NCBI GenBank assembly: GCA_902552755.1 | Contig: CACDHV010000002.1 | Coordinates: 25,427-89,426, forward strand | Reading direction: 5' to 3' | DNA from: an uncultured Pelagibacteraceae bacterium | GTDB taxonomy: Bacteria > Pseudomonadota > Alphaproteobacteria > Pelagibacterales > Pelagibacteraceae | Length of the DNA stretch: 64,000 nucleotides | Part shown: positions 21,509 through 30,512 of the stretch, in pieces | Layout: each line of letters starts with the position of its first letter | How positions within the stretch are numbered: position 1 is the first letter of the stretch | Notes under the pieces: model-generated | What the model was told of the DNA's origin: nothing | Seen by the model: only the letters and a program-made list of their open reading frames with translations | Databases searched by the model: none | Program-made: the position numbers and the translations under genes

Positions 21509-21877
21509 TTATTGTTTTTGATCTAAAGGATGATTTTTGCCGTCGTTCACTGGCACATCTTCAATTTCAAATGGCTCCACACCTTCTATACACGCTATAT
21601 TTACACCATATATTTTAGGATTACTTCTAGGTCTGTTATGAGTATGAATTCCACAGATAGAACAAAAGTAATGTTTAGCGGTATTAGTATAAAACTGATA
21701 AAGTGTTAATTTATCTTCTCCTTTTATAAGTTTAAAATCATCGGGTCCAAGTACTCCTATAATATAACCTTTTTTTTTGCAGATTGAACAATTGCAACGC
21801 ATAATCTTTTCAACACCACCTATAGGAATTTTAACTTTGGCTTCAACTGCCCCACAGTGACAAGTCAATTTTTTCAT
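21509..21877 (-). CDS. GFA-domain (glutathione-dependent formaldehyde-activating-like) protein
   Basis: CHCGAV, CNCSICKKKG, YFCSICGIHTHNRPRSNP cysteine pattern. Confidence 0.85.
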   Translation of the reverse strand: MKKLTCHCGAVEAKVKIPIGGVEKIMRCNCSICKKKGYIIGVLGPDDFKLIKGEDKLTLYQFYTNTAKHYFCSICGIHTHNRPRSNPKIYGVNIACIEGVEPFEIEDVPVNDGKNHPLDQKQ

Positions 21878-21897
21878 ATTTTAATCTCCTAATAAAA

Positions 21898-22380
21898 TTA
21901 TTTGTTAATAACTTTTAAATATTCTCCGTATCTTTTTAAGCTTTCCTCTGGCCATGTTTTCTTTGGATCATACATCTTTTCAAAACAAATTACATCATCT
22001 GTAAGTTTTAGCCATGGATCTTTATCTTTTGTAAAAATATGCACTTGTGGTGGAAAACTTTTTGAATTATCTAAAGTTTTAGTTCTAACTGTTAATCTAC
22101 CAACAGCTGAGGCATAATCAGTATAAATATAAGTTCCACATTTGGTACAAAAATATGCATTGGAAGTGGCGCCGCTTCCTGCTTTAAGTTCTGTTGATGC
22201 AACTTCTCCTTCTATAATTAAAGTGTTATCTAAGACGCTTGTATTAATAACGTATGAAGACCCAGTTATAATTTTACAATCTTTACAATGACAAGCTTGG
22301 GTGAATAGAGGCTTTTCTGTAATTCTATATTTAATCTGACCACAAATACATCCTCCGGTTAAGCTTTCGTTTTTTTCCAT
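21898..22380 (-). CDS. GFA-domain protein
   Basis: GGCICGQIKYRI, ACHCKDCKIITGSSYV, YFCTKCGTYIYTD. Confidence 0.85.
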   Translation of the reverse strand: MEKNESLTGGCICGQIKYRITEKPLFTQACHCKDCKIITGSSYVINTSVLDNTLIIEGEVASTELKAGSGATSNAYFCTKCGTYIYTDYASAVGRLTVRTKTLDNSKSFPPQVHIFTKDKDPWLKLTDDVICFEKMYDPKKTWPEESLKRYGEYLKVINK

Positions 22381-22495
22381 TTATTATCTTCAAACTATTT
22401 ATGGTTAAAGTTATCCACATGTATACAATATGTGGTTTCAATGTTCACGTTTTGATTCACTTTTGATTCAGTTACAGACTCAAAATACAACCTGA

Positions 22496-22524
22496 TTGAC
22501 ACTATTGAATAACTTAGATATTAA
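22496..22524 (+). promoter_or_regulatory. Candidate sigma70 promoter for umuDC
   Basis: TTGACA (22496-22501), 17-nt spacer, TATTAA (22519-22524). Confidence 0.5.
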
Positions 22525-22527
22525 TTA

Positions 22528-22542
22528 GAACAAAATAAGAAC
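22528..22542 (+). promoter_or_regulatory. Candidate alphaproteobacterial SOS (LexA) box, GAAC-N7-GAAC (= GTTC-N7-GTTC on the other strand)
   Basis: GAACAAAATAAGAAC, 4 nt before the umuD ATG, overlapping the predicted transcription start. Confidence 0.7.
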
Positions 22543-22546
22543 ATTT

Positions 22547-22942
22547 ATGAAGCTAACTATACCTTACTATTTACATAAAGCTGGCGCGGGTTTTCCGTCC
22601 CCTGCCACAGACTATATTGAGGAAGATATTGATTTAAATGTTCATTTAATCAAAAACGTTCCGGCAACTTTCATCATAAGAGTCCAGGGGAAATCAATGG
22701 TGGATGTGGGAATTAATGATGGCGATCTATTAGTTGTTGATAAGAGTTTAACACCAAAAAATTTCTCAACAGTTATTGCAAATGTTCATGATGAACTAGT
22801 TGTTAAAAGTTTAGTTCAAGAAAGAGATAAAAAATTTTTAACATCAGGTTCTAAAGAATTTACAGATCGAATTTTAATCAATGAAGATGAAGATATATTT
22901 ATTTGGGGAGTTGTAACTTATGTCATCCATTCAGTATACTAA
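22547..22942 (+). CDS. umuD: UmuD-like translesion polymerase V accessory protein (LexA-like autoprotease)
   Basis: [14 protein letters not shown] cleavage-site region (Ala-Gly), [20 protein letters not shown] with catalytic Ser, DELVVKSL with catalytic Lys. Confidence 0.9.
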   Translation: MKLTIPYYLHKAGAGFPSPATDYIEEDIDLNVHLIKNVPATFIIRVQGKSMVDVGINDGDLLVVDKSLTPKNFSTVIANVHDELVVKSLVQERDKKFLTSGSKEFTDRILINEDEDIFIWGVVTYVIHSVY

Positions 22943-24197
22943 AAAAATAGCACTTATTGATTGTAACTCTTTTTATGTTTCTTGCGAAAGATTATTTAAT
23001 CCTAAAATAAGAAAAAAACCTGTTGTAGTTTTATCTAATAATGATGGTTGTATAATTTCAAGATCAACAGAAGCAAAGGCTTTAGGCATTAAAATGGGAG
23101 AGCCTTACTTCAAGGCAAAAGATATTATTATTAAAAATAAAGTTAATGTTTTTTCATCTAATTATTCTTTGTATGGAGATTTATCTAGAAGAGTAATGAG
23201 AACATTAAAAAGATTTAACTCTGCCATCGAAGTATATTCTATAGATGAAGCATTTCTAGATTTGTCAAATTTTTTAGATGATGAAGTTGAAAAGGTTGGA
23301 AGAGAAATCAGAGAGACAGTTTTAAAGTGGACAGGTATTCCAACTAGTATTGGTATTGCTAAAACAAAAACTTTAAGTAAAGTTGCAAATCATATTGCAA
23401 AGAAAAAAAAATCAGGTGTAACAAGTTTGATAGGAATTGAAAATATTGATCCAATTTTAGAAAAAGTTGAAATTAATGATGTATGGGGTGTGGGAAGACA
23501 GTTAACAAAATTTTATCATAAAAATGGAATTTATAATGCAAAGCAACTAAAGAACAAATCAAATACATGGATAAAGAAAAACTCTAATGTTTTGGGTTCA
23601 AGAACTGCAATGGAGTTAAGAGGAGTCCCTTGCATTGATTTAGAGACAACGCAAACAAAAAGAAAAAGCTGTGTTGTATCTCGTTCTTTTGGTCAAAGAA
23701 TTGAAAAATACCAAGAACTAAAAGAAGCAGTTGCAAATTATTGTTTGAACGCATCTGAAAAAATTAGATCTGAATCTTTGATTGCAAAGTCAATTACTGT
23801 TTTTGTTAGAACAAGTCCTTTTCAAAGTAGATTTGGATATTATTCAAACTCAAAGACCATAGATTTTGCAATTTCAACAAATAATAGTATTGAAATAGTT
23901 AAAACTGCTTTGGTTGCTTTAGACTCTATCTTTAAAAACGGTTATCGTTATCAAAAAGCAGGTGTAATGCTGACCGGTTTATCTAATGAAGATGGTAGTA
24001 AGAACCTATTTTCTTGTGAAAAAGATGAGAAAATAAAGGGTTTAATGAGGTCTATTGATAATACGAACTATCGATATGGAAGATCCACATTAAGTCTTGC
24101 AAGTGCTGGAGTTCAAAAAAGATGGAACATGAGAAGAGAGCATTCATCTAAAATAGATACTGCAGATTTTTATTTACTACCAACGATCAGAACTTAG
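22920..24197 (+). CDS. umuC: UmuC-like Y-family DNA polymerase
   Basis: [76 protein letters not shown]; overlaps umuD. Confidence 0.95.
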   Translation: MSSIQYTKKIALIDCNSFYVSCERLFNPKIRKKPVVVLSNNDGCIISRSTEAKALGIKMGEPYFKAKDIIIKNKVNVFSSNYSLYGDLSRRVMRTLKRFNSAIEVYSIDEAFLDLSNFLDDEVEKVGREIRETVLKWTGIPTSIGIAKTKTLSKVANHIAKKKKSGVTSLIGIENIDPILEKVEINDVWGVGRQLTKFYHKNGIYNAKQLKNKSNTWIKKNSNVLGSRTAMELRGVPCIDLETTQTKRKSCVVSRSFGQRIEKYQELKEAVANYCLNASEKIRSESLIAKSITVFVRTSPFQSRFGYYSNSKTIDFAISTNNSIEIVKTALVALDSIFKNGYRYQKAGVMLTGLSNEDGSKNLFSCEKDEKIKGLMRSIDNTNYRYGRSTLSLASAGVQKRWNMRREHSSKIDTADFYLLPTIRT

Positions 24198-24227
24198 TTT
24201 AAAAACATTAAAATAATCTTAATATTT

Positions 24228-25412
24228 TCAATTGTTTGCTACAGCATTATAAATGCAACCTATTCCTATTCCAATTTCTAAACCGTTTTTCAAACTTGAG
24301 CTATCTACTAATACTTTCTTAAGCCACTTTGAAATTTCGTGATCAGGATATCTTACTTGAAAAATATGAAACCATCCGGATGCATACCCTTGCCTATTTA
24401 TTTTTCTGAATACCTGATTACCATTGGATGGTTGAGAATTGTATTTTTTTTTTGCCCAAGGTTCTATTGACATAGGGTCCAGATAGCCTTCATGAAATAT
24501 CTGAACAGCTTTTAATAATTTAGTTTCCATATTTTTAGGCAGATCTAAATTTGCTGCATAAGCCATTTCAATAACTAAAAATAACTCAGCTAAAGATTGA
24601 TTGTGATAGTGAAGAGCTCTATTTCCACGAGTTGTTCTATCTTTAAAACTTCCATCTTTTAAAAGTTCTTTATTCATTCCTTTTAATACTTTTTTTATGT
24701 TATTTTTGTATTTTTTATGTTGCGAATGTTTAATAAATACATTTGGAAATGACCAACCACCTTGGTGACCATAAAAATCATTAATTGATTGATTGGGTAT
24801 TCTTTTATAAAAACTTTTAAACCATTTATTTATAATTTTATGTCGATTATCCTCAATTTTAAATCTCTTAAAATAAAAATCATAAATATAATTTAAATTC
24901 AGTATTGTAAATAATGTGCTAGCATCATCAAATTTAATTGCTGGATCTTGTCCATCTTTATCTTTCCACACACTTTTGCAATCTTTTGATTTGAGATTTT
25001 TTTGTTTATCACTAGAATAACATGGTTTAGTTTTAGTAAGTGCATCATTCGAAGCCCATATAAATAATTTATCAAAAAGTCTTTCTTTTAATATTTGATC
25101 ATCTGTGGCTGACATAAAAATAGTTGCTTTACTAAATTGTTGGAAAACATCCTCAAAATGTCCACCTTCAACCTCATCAATGTTATCCATTCGAGAATTA
25201 AACCCTTTAATTCTTTGAGGTAAATCTTTATCAATTATATCAAAACGTGTCTTATATTTATTAAATTCACAATATTTAATTTTATGTTCTTTACTCAAAG
25301 AATTATAGGTTTGTAAAATACTGTTTGGAACAAAAACATTCTCACTTAACTGATAGGCATAAGAAGAAGAATAAAAAAAATAAACAATTAAGAAAACTAA
25401 AATTTTTCTCAT
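24228..25412 (-). CDS. Secreted alginate-lyase-like (alpha/alpha toroid) protein
   Basis: Signal peptide; NDFYGHQGGWSFPNVFIK and RGNRALHYHNQSLAELFLVIEMA resemble alginate lyase family motifs; last gene of the glycan locus. Confidence 0.55.
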   Translation of the reverse strand: MRKILVFLIVYFFYSSSYAYQLSENVFVPNSILQTYNSLSKEHKIKYCEFNKYKTRFDIIDKDLPQRIKGFNSRMDNIDEVEGGHFEDVFQQFSKATIFMSATDDQILKERLFDKLFIWASNDALTKTKPCYSSDKQKNLKSKDCKSVWKDKDGQDPAIKFDDASTLFTILNLNYIYDFYFKRFKIEDNRHKIINKWFKSFYKRIPNQSINDFYGHQGGWSFPNVFIKHSQHKKYKNNIKKVLKGMNKELLKDGSFKDRTTRGNRALHYHNQSLAELFLVIEMAYAANLDLPKNMETKLLKAVQIFHEGYLDPMSIEPWAKKKYNSQPSNGNQVFRKINRQGYASGWFHIFQVRYPDHEISKWLKKVLVDSSSLKNGLEIGIGIGCIYNAVANN

Positions 25413-25421
25413 ATCTTAAAT

Positions 25422-26204
25422 TTATATTTTACTAAATGTAGATTTTTTTTTGTTCTTTAATGATAAATTATTGTAATTATAAGTTGTAGTACCTGTATCT
25501 CCAATTCGGTAAATTCCTATTTTAATATAAGGTTTATTGGGACCATAAGGCCCATCTGTTTTTTTTGAAGATATGGGTACATCATAATGCTGTAAAATAA
25601 ATTCATCATCCAAGTAATATTTAACAGATAAATATTTTGATTTTTTTTGATAATCAATTTCTGCCCTAAATTTATAAATTTTGCCTACTTCTAAAGTTAT
25701 AAAATTGTGCATTTTACAATTATCTTCAGAACATTCTCCTTTTGGAAACTTGTGAATTATACTCCACTTACCATTTAATCCAATCCATGAAGGTGGTGCA
25801 CCACTATTTCTACCATCATGAATTTGAAAAATAGTAGTCCTTTTTGATGGAGCACCTTCTATTAATAAATCTGTTTCAAATATTGAGTGACCAATTGGTA
25901 GTTTATGAGTAACTTCTTGTCTTCCTGAGTAAGGATATCCTCCTGAAGACTTTTTATCATTTTTACATTTACCAATATCACCTTTATCTAACTTAAATGT
26001 TATATTTTTAACTTTAAACTCATTTTTGTTGTAACTTTTTTTTGACTTTCCATTCACAACAAGCGCTTCTTTATCAACTATACCACACGAAACTTTCCAT
26101 TTATTTTTATTTTTCCATTCTCCAGCATTTGCAGGAACATTAATAGTAATTACAATAATCAAAAATAACAAAAAACTTTTCATATATTTTTTAAAATTTA
26201 CCAA
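25422..26204 (-). CDS. Secreted jelly-roll polysaccharide lyase-like protein (heparin lyase I/PL20-like fold)
   Basis: Signal peptide; SGRQEVTHKLPIGHSIFETDLLIEG, TTIFQIHDGR, KIGIYRIGDTGTTTYNYNNLSL. Confidence 0.6.
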   Translation of the reverse strand: MVNFKKYMKSFLLFLIIVITINVPANAGEWKNKNKWKVSCGIVDKEALVVNGKSKKSYNKNEFKVKNITFKLDKGDIGKCKNDKKSSGGYPYSGRQEVTHKLPIGHSIFETDLLIEGAPSKRTTIFQIHDGRNSGAPPSWIGLNGKWSIIHKFPKGECSEDNCKMHNFITLEVGKIYKFRAEIDYQKKSKYLSVKYYLDDEFILQHYDVPISSKKTDGPYGPNKPYIKIGIYRIGDTGTTTYNYNNLSLKNKKKSTFSKI

Positions 26205-27372
26205 CTACACTTTCATAGTGCACATAGCATGCATTATTCTCTTGGTCAGAAAAATTAGTGAATTTTTCCATACACTTACTTAAACCCTCTTTAGCTGCTC
26301 CAGCTTTGCTATATCCTATATACTTTAAAAGATATTTATCGTTATTTTTATTTTTAATTATTGCTAAAAAATTACCTTTCATTTCCTCAAATTTTATTTC
26401 TTCAGGAACAACTTTAGAAGTAATTCTTTTAATTTTTTTTGCGCCCTCTGGCATATATTCTGAGTCGCGAATTTTATATTTATATTTCGATCTTGCTATT
26501 TTATCTTTTGATTTATAATCACATTTTTCTTTATCCATGATTTTTTTGCAATCTTTGCTTATAATATATTCTTTAATGGATAAAGTTGAAGGTTCAGTTA
26601 TATTTGGATCTTGATTAGCATCCCAATATCTATAAAGACCAATTTTAAAAGCAATACCTCCTGTTTTGTCTAAAATCATGTTTGGTCCGTAAAACTCAAT
26701 TACCCTTTCATCATTTAACCACATTATAAATTCTCCATCATCTTTTTTAGATGGTTTTATTTTAAACAGTGCAGTGCTGTATTCTTTTTTAAATGCAGTT
26801 AAACTCCCTAAATCAAATTTATATAATTTTTGTTTAACTCTGTTTGCTACAGGGTCAATATCTGTCCAATAAACTTCTTCTATTTGTTTAAAAAAAAATT
26901 CCATTCTATTAGGAAGATCATCTTCGTCGGTAGTGTACCTAATTTGCATCGAAGGATAAATTATCTCTCCTCCTTTTTTAGTTCCAACTACTTGCCAAAT
27001 ATTAGCACTATGATTTTGTCCTGCATTTAATTTAAAAGTATATTTTAAGTAAACTTCCTTACCAAGTTTATGATAATTTTTCCTTTTAGTAACAAATTCC
27101 CATCTCTGAGCTTGATCATCTGAGAGATCCCAGTCCTCAGGATGCCCCTTCATACTATAATCAAGGGTAATCTCTACAGCTTCCTCATTTTCATTGTAAT
27201 TAAGTATTTGTTTATGTTTTGTCAAAGAGTCATATGCAAGACTCATTTTTTTCTTTGCTTCTTCACCAAGAATTTCTTTTTTAAATTTTTTCAAAGCATC
27301 AACTTTTTCTGCAAAAACATTTGTGTTTAAGAAAAATATTAAGGAAAATATGATTATTAAGAGTTTTTTCAT
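26191..27372 (-). CDS. Secreted polysaccharide lyase-like protein with extra Cys-containing C-terminal domain
   Basis: Signal peptide; DDGEFIMWLNDERVIEFYGPN and FKIGLYRYW; paralogue of 28396-29358; extra ~90 aa C-terminus (SKAGAAKEGLSKCMEKF...NACYVHYES). Confidence 0.55.
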   Translation of the reverse strand: MKKLLIIIFSLIFFLNTNVFAEKVDALKKFKKEILGEEAKKKMSLAYDSLTKHKQILNYNENEEAVEITLDYSMKGHPEDWDLSDDQAQRWEFVTKRKNYHKLGKEVYLKYTFKLNAGQNHSANIWQVVGTKKGGEIIYPSMQIRYTTDEDDLPNRMEFFFKQIEEVYWTDIDPVANRVKQKLYKFDLGSLTAFKKEYSTALFKIKPSKKDDGEFIMWLNDERVIEFYGPNMILDKTGGIAFKIGLYRYWDANQDPNITEPSTLSIKEYIISKDCKKIMDKEKCDYKSKDKIARSKYKYKIRDSEYMPEGAKKIKRITSKVVPEEIKFEEMKGNFLAIIKNKNNDKYLLKYIGYSKAGAAKEGLSKCMEKFTNFSDQENNACYVHYESVVGKF

Positions 27373-27381
27373 TTGTATATT

Positions 27382-28392
27382 TTAGTTAAGTTTTAAATTT
27401 TTTGTTGAACCATCTTTATAAGTAAACTCTACCTCTTTTTTTGAAATAGATTTTATTGATGTAAAACCATCATATTCACTTATAAATTCGTTTAATTTTT
27501 TTCTATTTTTCTTTGACATTTTTTTACCTGGAGCGTTTACACCTACGTCAATTATTAATTCAGCTCCATTTAAAAAAGCATTCACATAAGCTTTTATCGG
27601 AGGACCACAGGTCATAGCTTCAGTTAACCAAATTGGTTTATCAATATCAACACTTTTTAATAAATCTGCAAATTCATCTACCCATAGCTCTTTATCGCAC
27701 TGTCCATCTGGACCGCTTATATGGTGAATGTTTGCAATATCAAAGTGATCCTTAATTTTTGGTAAAGCTGATTTCCAGTATTTTTTATTTTCTGGAAACA
27801 TTCCTGCAGCACCAGCCATAACGATAACTGCATCCGGTTGCTGTTCTTTAATTACTTTTGAAGAAAAATTAAAGATTTCAACAAAATCTTCCTCGCTTCC
27901 TTTAAAAAACATATCAAACTCAGGTTCATTCATCACATCCCAATATATAATTGGTTTTGTTAATCCAGGCATGTCATTTGAACCATCTCCATCATAACGG
28001 TCAACTAATTTTATAAGAAAAGTTTTATAATCTTCCATTGAACAAGGTTTGCTCAAATATTTTGTAAAACGTTTTCCAAATGGACTTCTAGCTTTTTTTC
28101 TTTTACAAGATTTCTGATCCCAATTTGTATGAGGCCAGATGGTTGCTAAAATTGTTTGATTGTGATCTTGAGCATATAAGACGTATTTATCTACATCTTC
28201 CCAGAAAAATTTACCCTTCTCACTTTCTATGTGACTCCAAACAAAAGGTCCTGGATGAGGTCTAACCCACTGTCCATCTTTACCACGCATTTTTTTGTCT
28301 CTCATTTCAGTTAATTCACCAAATCTAGATTGAGAATTTGCAAAATTAGTTAAAAATAAAAGTGATAACAAAATCGTTAATAATTTTTTCAT
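27382..28392 (-). CDS. Secreted TIM-barrel glycoside hydrolase (clan GH-A-like)
   Basis: Signal peptide; WVRPHPGPFVWSHIESEKGKFFWEDVDKYV, IIYWDVMNEPEF (acid/base Glu), KPIWLTEAMTCG (nucleophile Glu). Confidence 0.7.
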   Translation of the reverse strand: MKKLLTILLSLLFLTNFANSQSRFGELTEMRDKKMRGKDGQWVRPHPGPFVWSHIESEKGKFFWEDVDKYVLYAQDHNQTILATIWPHTNWDQKSCKRKKARSPFGKRFTKYLSKPCSMEDYKTFLIKLVDRYDGDGSNDMPGLTKPIIYWDVMNEPEFDMFFKGSEEDFVEIFNFSSKVIKEQQPDAVIVMAGAAGMFPENKKYWKSALPKIKDHFDIANIHHISGPDGQCDKELWVDEFADLLKSVDIDKPIWLTEAMTCGPPIKAYVNAFLNGAELIIDVGVNAPGKKMSKKNRKKLNEFISEYDGFTSIKSISKKEVEFTYKDGSTKNLKLN

Positions 28393-28395
28393 TAA

Positions 28396-29358
28396 TTAAT
28401 TTATTTTGATTTCTGGTAAAGGCTTTGTCCATTTAATTGATTTAGAAATTTTTTTTCCGTAGGTAGGCATCCTATTACTACTTTTTCTATATCTTACATA
28501 GGAAACAGACTCTTTGTTTTCTGATTGGTAGGAACATTTATCTTGATCTAAAATTTCCTCACATTTATCACTATAACCAAATTCTTTTACCGTTAAAGAT
28601 TGTATTGGAGTTTCATTTAAAAGCACATCTTTTAGCCATCTATAAAATCCCCATTTAAATGTATATCCGTCACCTATCGTAAAATTTGGGCCATATACCT
28701 CAAAAACCTTCTTATCATCCACCCAGCCTATTATTTCTCCATTATCATCTTTTGATGCTAAAATTTTAAAACTAACAGTTCTGTAATTTTTAAATTGATC
28801 TACAGTTCCTAAAGGAAATTTATATGAAACCTTATCAAAATTAGAATTTTCGGGATCGCCTTTTAAATAAAAAACCTCTTTGGTAAAGCTTATTTGGTGA
28901 AAAACTGAATTTCCTCTAAATTGTAATTTCATCCAAGGTAAAAGTCTTGAGTTACCTTTATTGGCAATAACTTGAAAAAAACTTCCACCCACTGCAGGGT
29001 GTGTAGGAAAATCGTTCAACTTAAATGTATAGTTTATATATACAGGCCTCTTAAATTTCCTTGGTTTTTTCTTATTTGCAGTTTCCCATCTTTGATTTCT
29101 TTCACCAGTCCTTTCCCAGTCATTTTTGTGCCCTTTAAACTTTGTATCAAGTGTGATTTTAATTGCTTTCCCATCTGCATCTTCAAAAATAGATAGAGCT
29201 TTTTTTTTTGAAATCGATCTAGTATCATCTTTCATTTCTGATTTTGCTTTACCGATCAAAATTTCTTTTTTTAAAAACTTATATGGATTTTCAGAAGCGT
29301 GGGAATATGTTGAGACTAAGACAAAAGATAATAAAAATAAAAATAATTTTTTCTTCAT
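28396..29358 (-). CDS. Secreted polysaccharide lyase-like protein, paralogue of 26191-27372
   Basis: Signal peptide; DNGEIIGWVDDKKVFEVYGPNF, FKWGFYRW, SDKCEEILDQDKCSYQS parallels SKDCKKIMDKEKCDYKS. Confidence 0.55.
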   Translation of the reverse strand: MKKKLFLFLLSFVLVSTYSHASENPYKFLKKEILIGKAKSEMKDDTRSISKKKALSIFEDADGKAIKITLDTKFKGHKNDWERTGERNQRWETANKKKPRKFKRPVYINYTFKLNDFPTHPAVGGSFFQVIANKGNSRLLPWMKLQFRGNSVFHQISFTKEVFYLKGDPENSNFDKVSYKFPLGTVDQFKNYRTVSFKILASKDDNGEIIGWVDDKKVFEVYGPNFTIGDGYTFKWGFYRWLKDVLLNETPIQSLTVKEFGYSDKCEEILDQDKCSYQSENKESVSYVRYRKSSNRMPTYGKKISKSIKWTKPLPEIKIN

Positions 29359-30512
29359 ACTTTAAATAATTTGTCAGATAAATTTTGAAGTTTATCTCCC
29401 CAAAAAACTTCTTTCTGAATTCTTTTAAATTCAATGTCAAAAACGCTGGACATTGCTGAAGCATATACAGATCTAGCATCAATTGTTGAATTTAAGTCTC
29501 TTCCTTCAAATAACTCTTTTTTCTTTAGTCCTGGCCAATCAGTATAAACTTGCGATTTTTTTAATAAACCACCTGCCATAAATATTGCTGAACCATAGCC
29601 ATGTTCAGTGCCTCTTCCACCATTTTGTTCAATTGTTCTGCCAAATTCGGTAAGAGTTAAGACTAAAGTATTTTCGATTTCTGATCCTAGACCTTTCTCT
29701 AAACTTTTAAAAATTGAGTCCATTTCAATTAAACTATCTGAATGAGAACCATTCACACCTCCCTGAGCAGCATGAGTATCAAAACCATCAACTTCAAAAA
29801 CAGCAACTCTTGGACCATTTATTTTTTTTAATTCTAAACCTGCTTTATAGGCTAAAGACGAATTTTTACGAGACATCGAAGTACCACCACTACTCATCAT
29901 AGATCTATTAGCAATTATTTCCATCATATTAGCTAAATCATGCTCAGATTTATCTGCATAAACAGATTTTAAGAGTTGCAAAAGTTCTGTTCTTGGAAGT
30001 CTTTTTTTTGAAGGATAAAAATTATCATTACTTGGAATACCTCTTAATAGTAAAGGCATTGGTAAAGACAATGCAAGACCATCACCTTTTAGCTCTCCTA
30101 ATTTCATTCCTCTACCTAACCAACCAGTTTTTATTGCATAAGGTATGTGACCTCCAGTTTCCATTAAATTTTGACCATCAAAATGTGATCTTTTTGTATA
30201 TGGAATATTGGTTGCATGAACTATTGCTCCCAAATTATTTTGCCATAAATTATAAAAATTTTTTAGTTTAGGGTGAAGAGCAAAATCAGAATTTAATTTA
30301 ATTGTTTCATCTAAAATCAAATCTTTTCTTCTTTTTTCAAAGTTCCTATCACCTATTATCGGTACAGCACATAAACCATCCATTCCGCCTCTTAACATTA
30401 TAATTACAAGATTTTTTTTCTTTGTAGTATTTGCTAAAACAGGAAAATTAAAACCTGCTAAAAATAAAGTTGTTGCCGATCCTTTTAAAAAGTTTCTTCT
30501 TGATATTTTCAT
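29355..30512 (-). CDS. DUF1501 protein, Tat-type signal (alkaline phosphatase/sulfatase-like superfamily)
   Basis: MKISRRNFLKGSATTLFLAGF twin-arginine signal; MLRGGMDGL, SHFDGQNLMETG, LTEFGRTIEQNGGRGTEHGYGSAIFMAGG. Confidence 0.88.
   Translation of the reverse strand: MKISRRNFLKGSATTLFLAGFNFPVLANTTKKKNLVIIMLRGGMDGLCAVPIIGDRNFEKRRKDLILDETIKLNSDFALHPKLKNFYNLWQNNLGAIVHATNIPYTKRSHFDGQNLMETGGHIPYAIKTGWLGRGMKLGELKGDGLALSLPMPLLLRGIPSNDNFYPSKKRLPRTELLQLLKSVYADKSEHDLANMMEIIANRSMMSSGGTSMSRKNSSLAYKAGLELKKINGPRVAVFEVDGFDTHAAQGGVNGSHSDSLIEMDSIFKSLEKGLGSEIENTLVLTLTEFGRTIEQNGGRGTEHGYGSAIFMAGGLLKKSQVYTDWPGLKKKELFEGRDLNSTIDARSVYASAMSSVFDIEFKRIQKEVFWGDKLQNLSDKLFKV

Noticed and set aside
22381-22546. Replication origin candidate because of a perfect DnaA box
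   Set aside because: Only one perfect 9-mer, roughly what chance gives in 64 kb at this base composition, and no dnaA, parAB or gidA neighbours.
22547-22942. Calling this gene lexA
   Set aside because: Lacks the LexA N-terminal winged-helix DNA-binding domain and is followed by umuC; UmuD fits better.
27382-28392. Possible N-terminally truncated pseudogene for the glycoside hydrolase
   Set aside because: Intact signal peptide, both catalytic-type Glu motifs and normal spacing to neighbours indicate an intact gene.
28972-29482. Several 63-79 aa ORFs on both strands around the lyase/DUF1501 junction
   Set aside because: Overlap confidently coding frames with signal peptides and coupled starts; no independent support.
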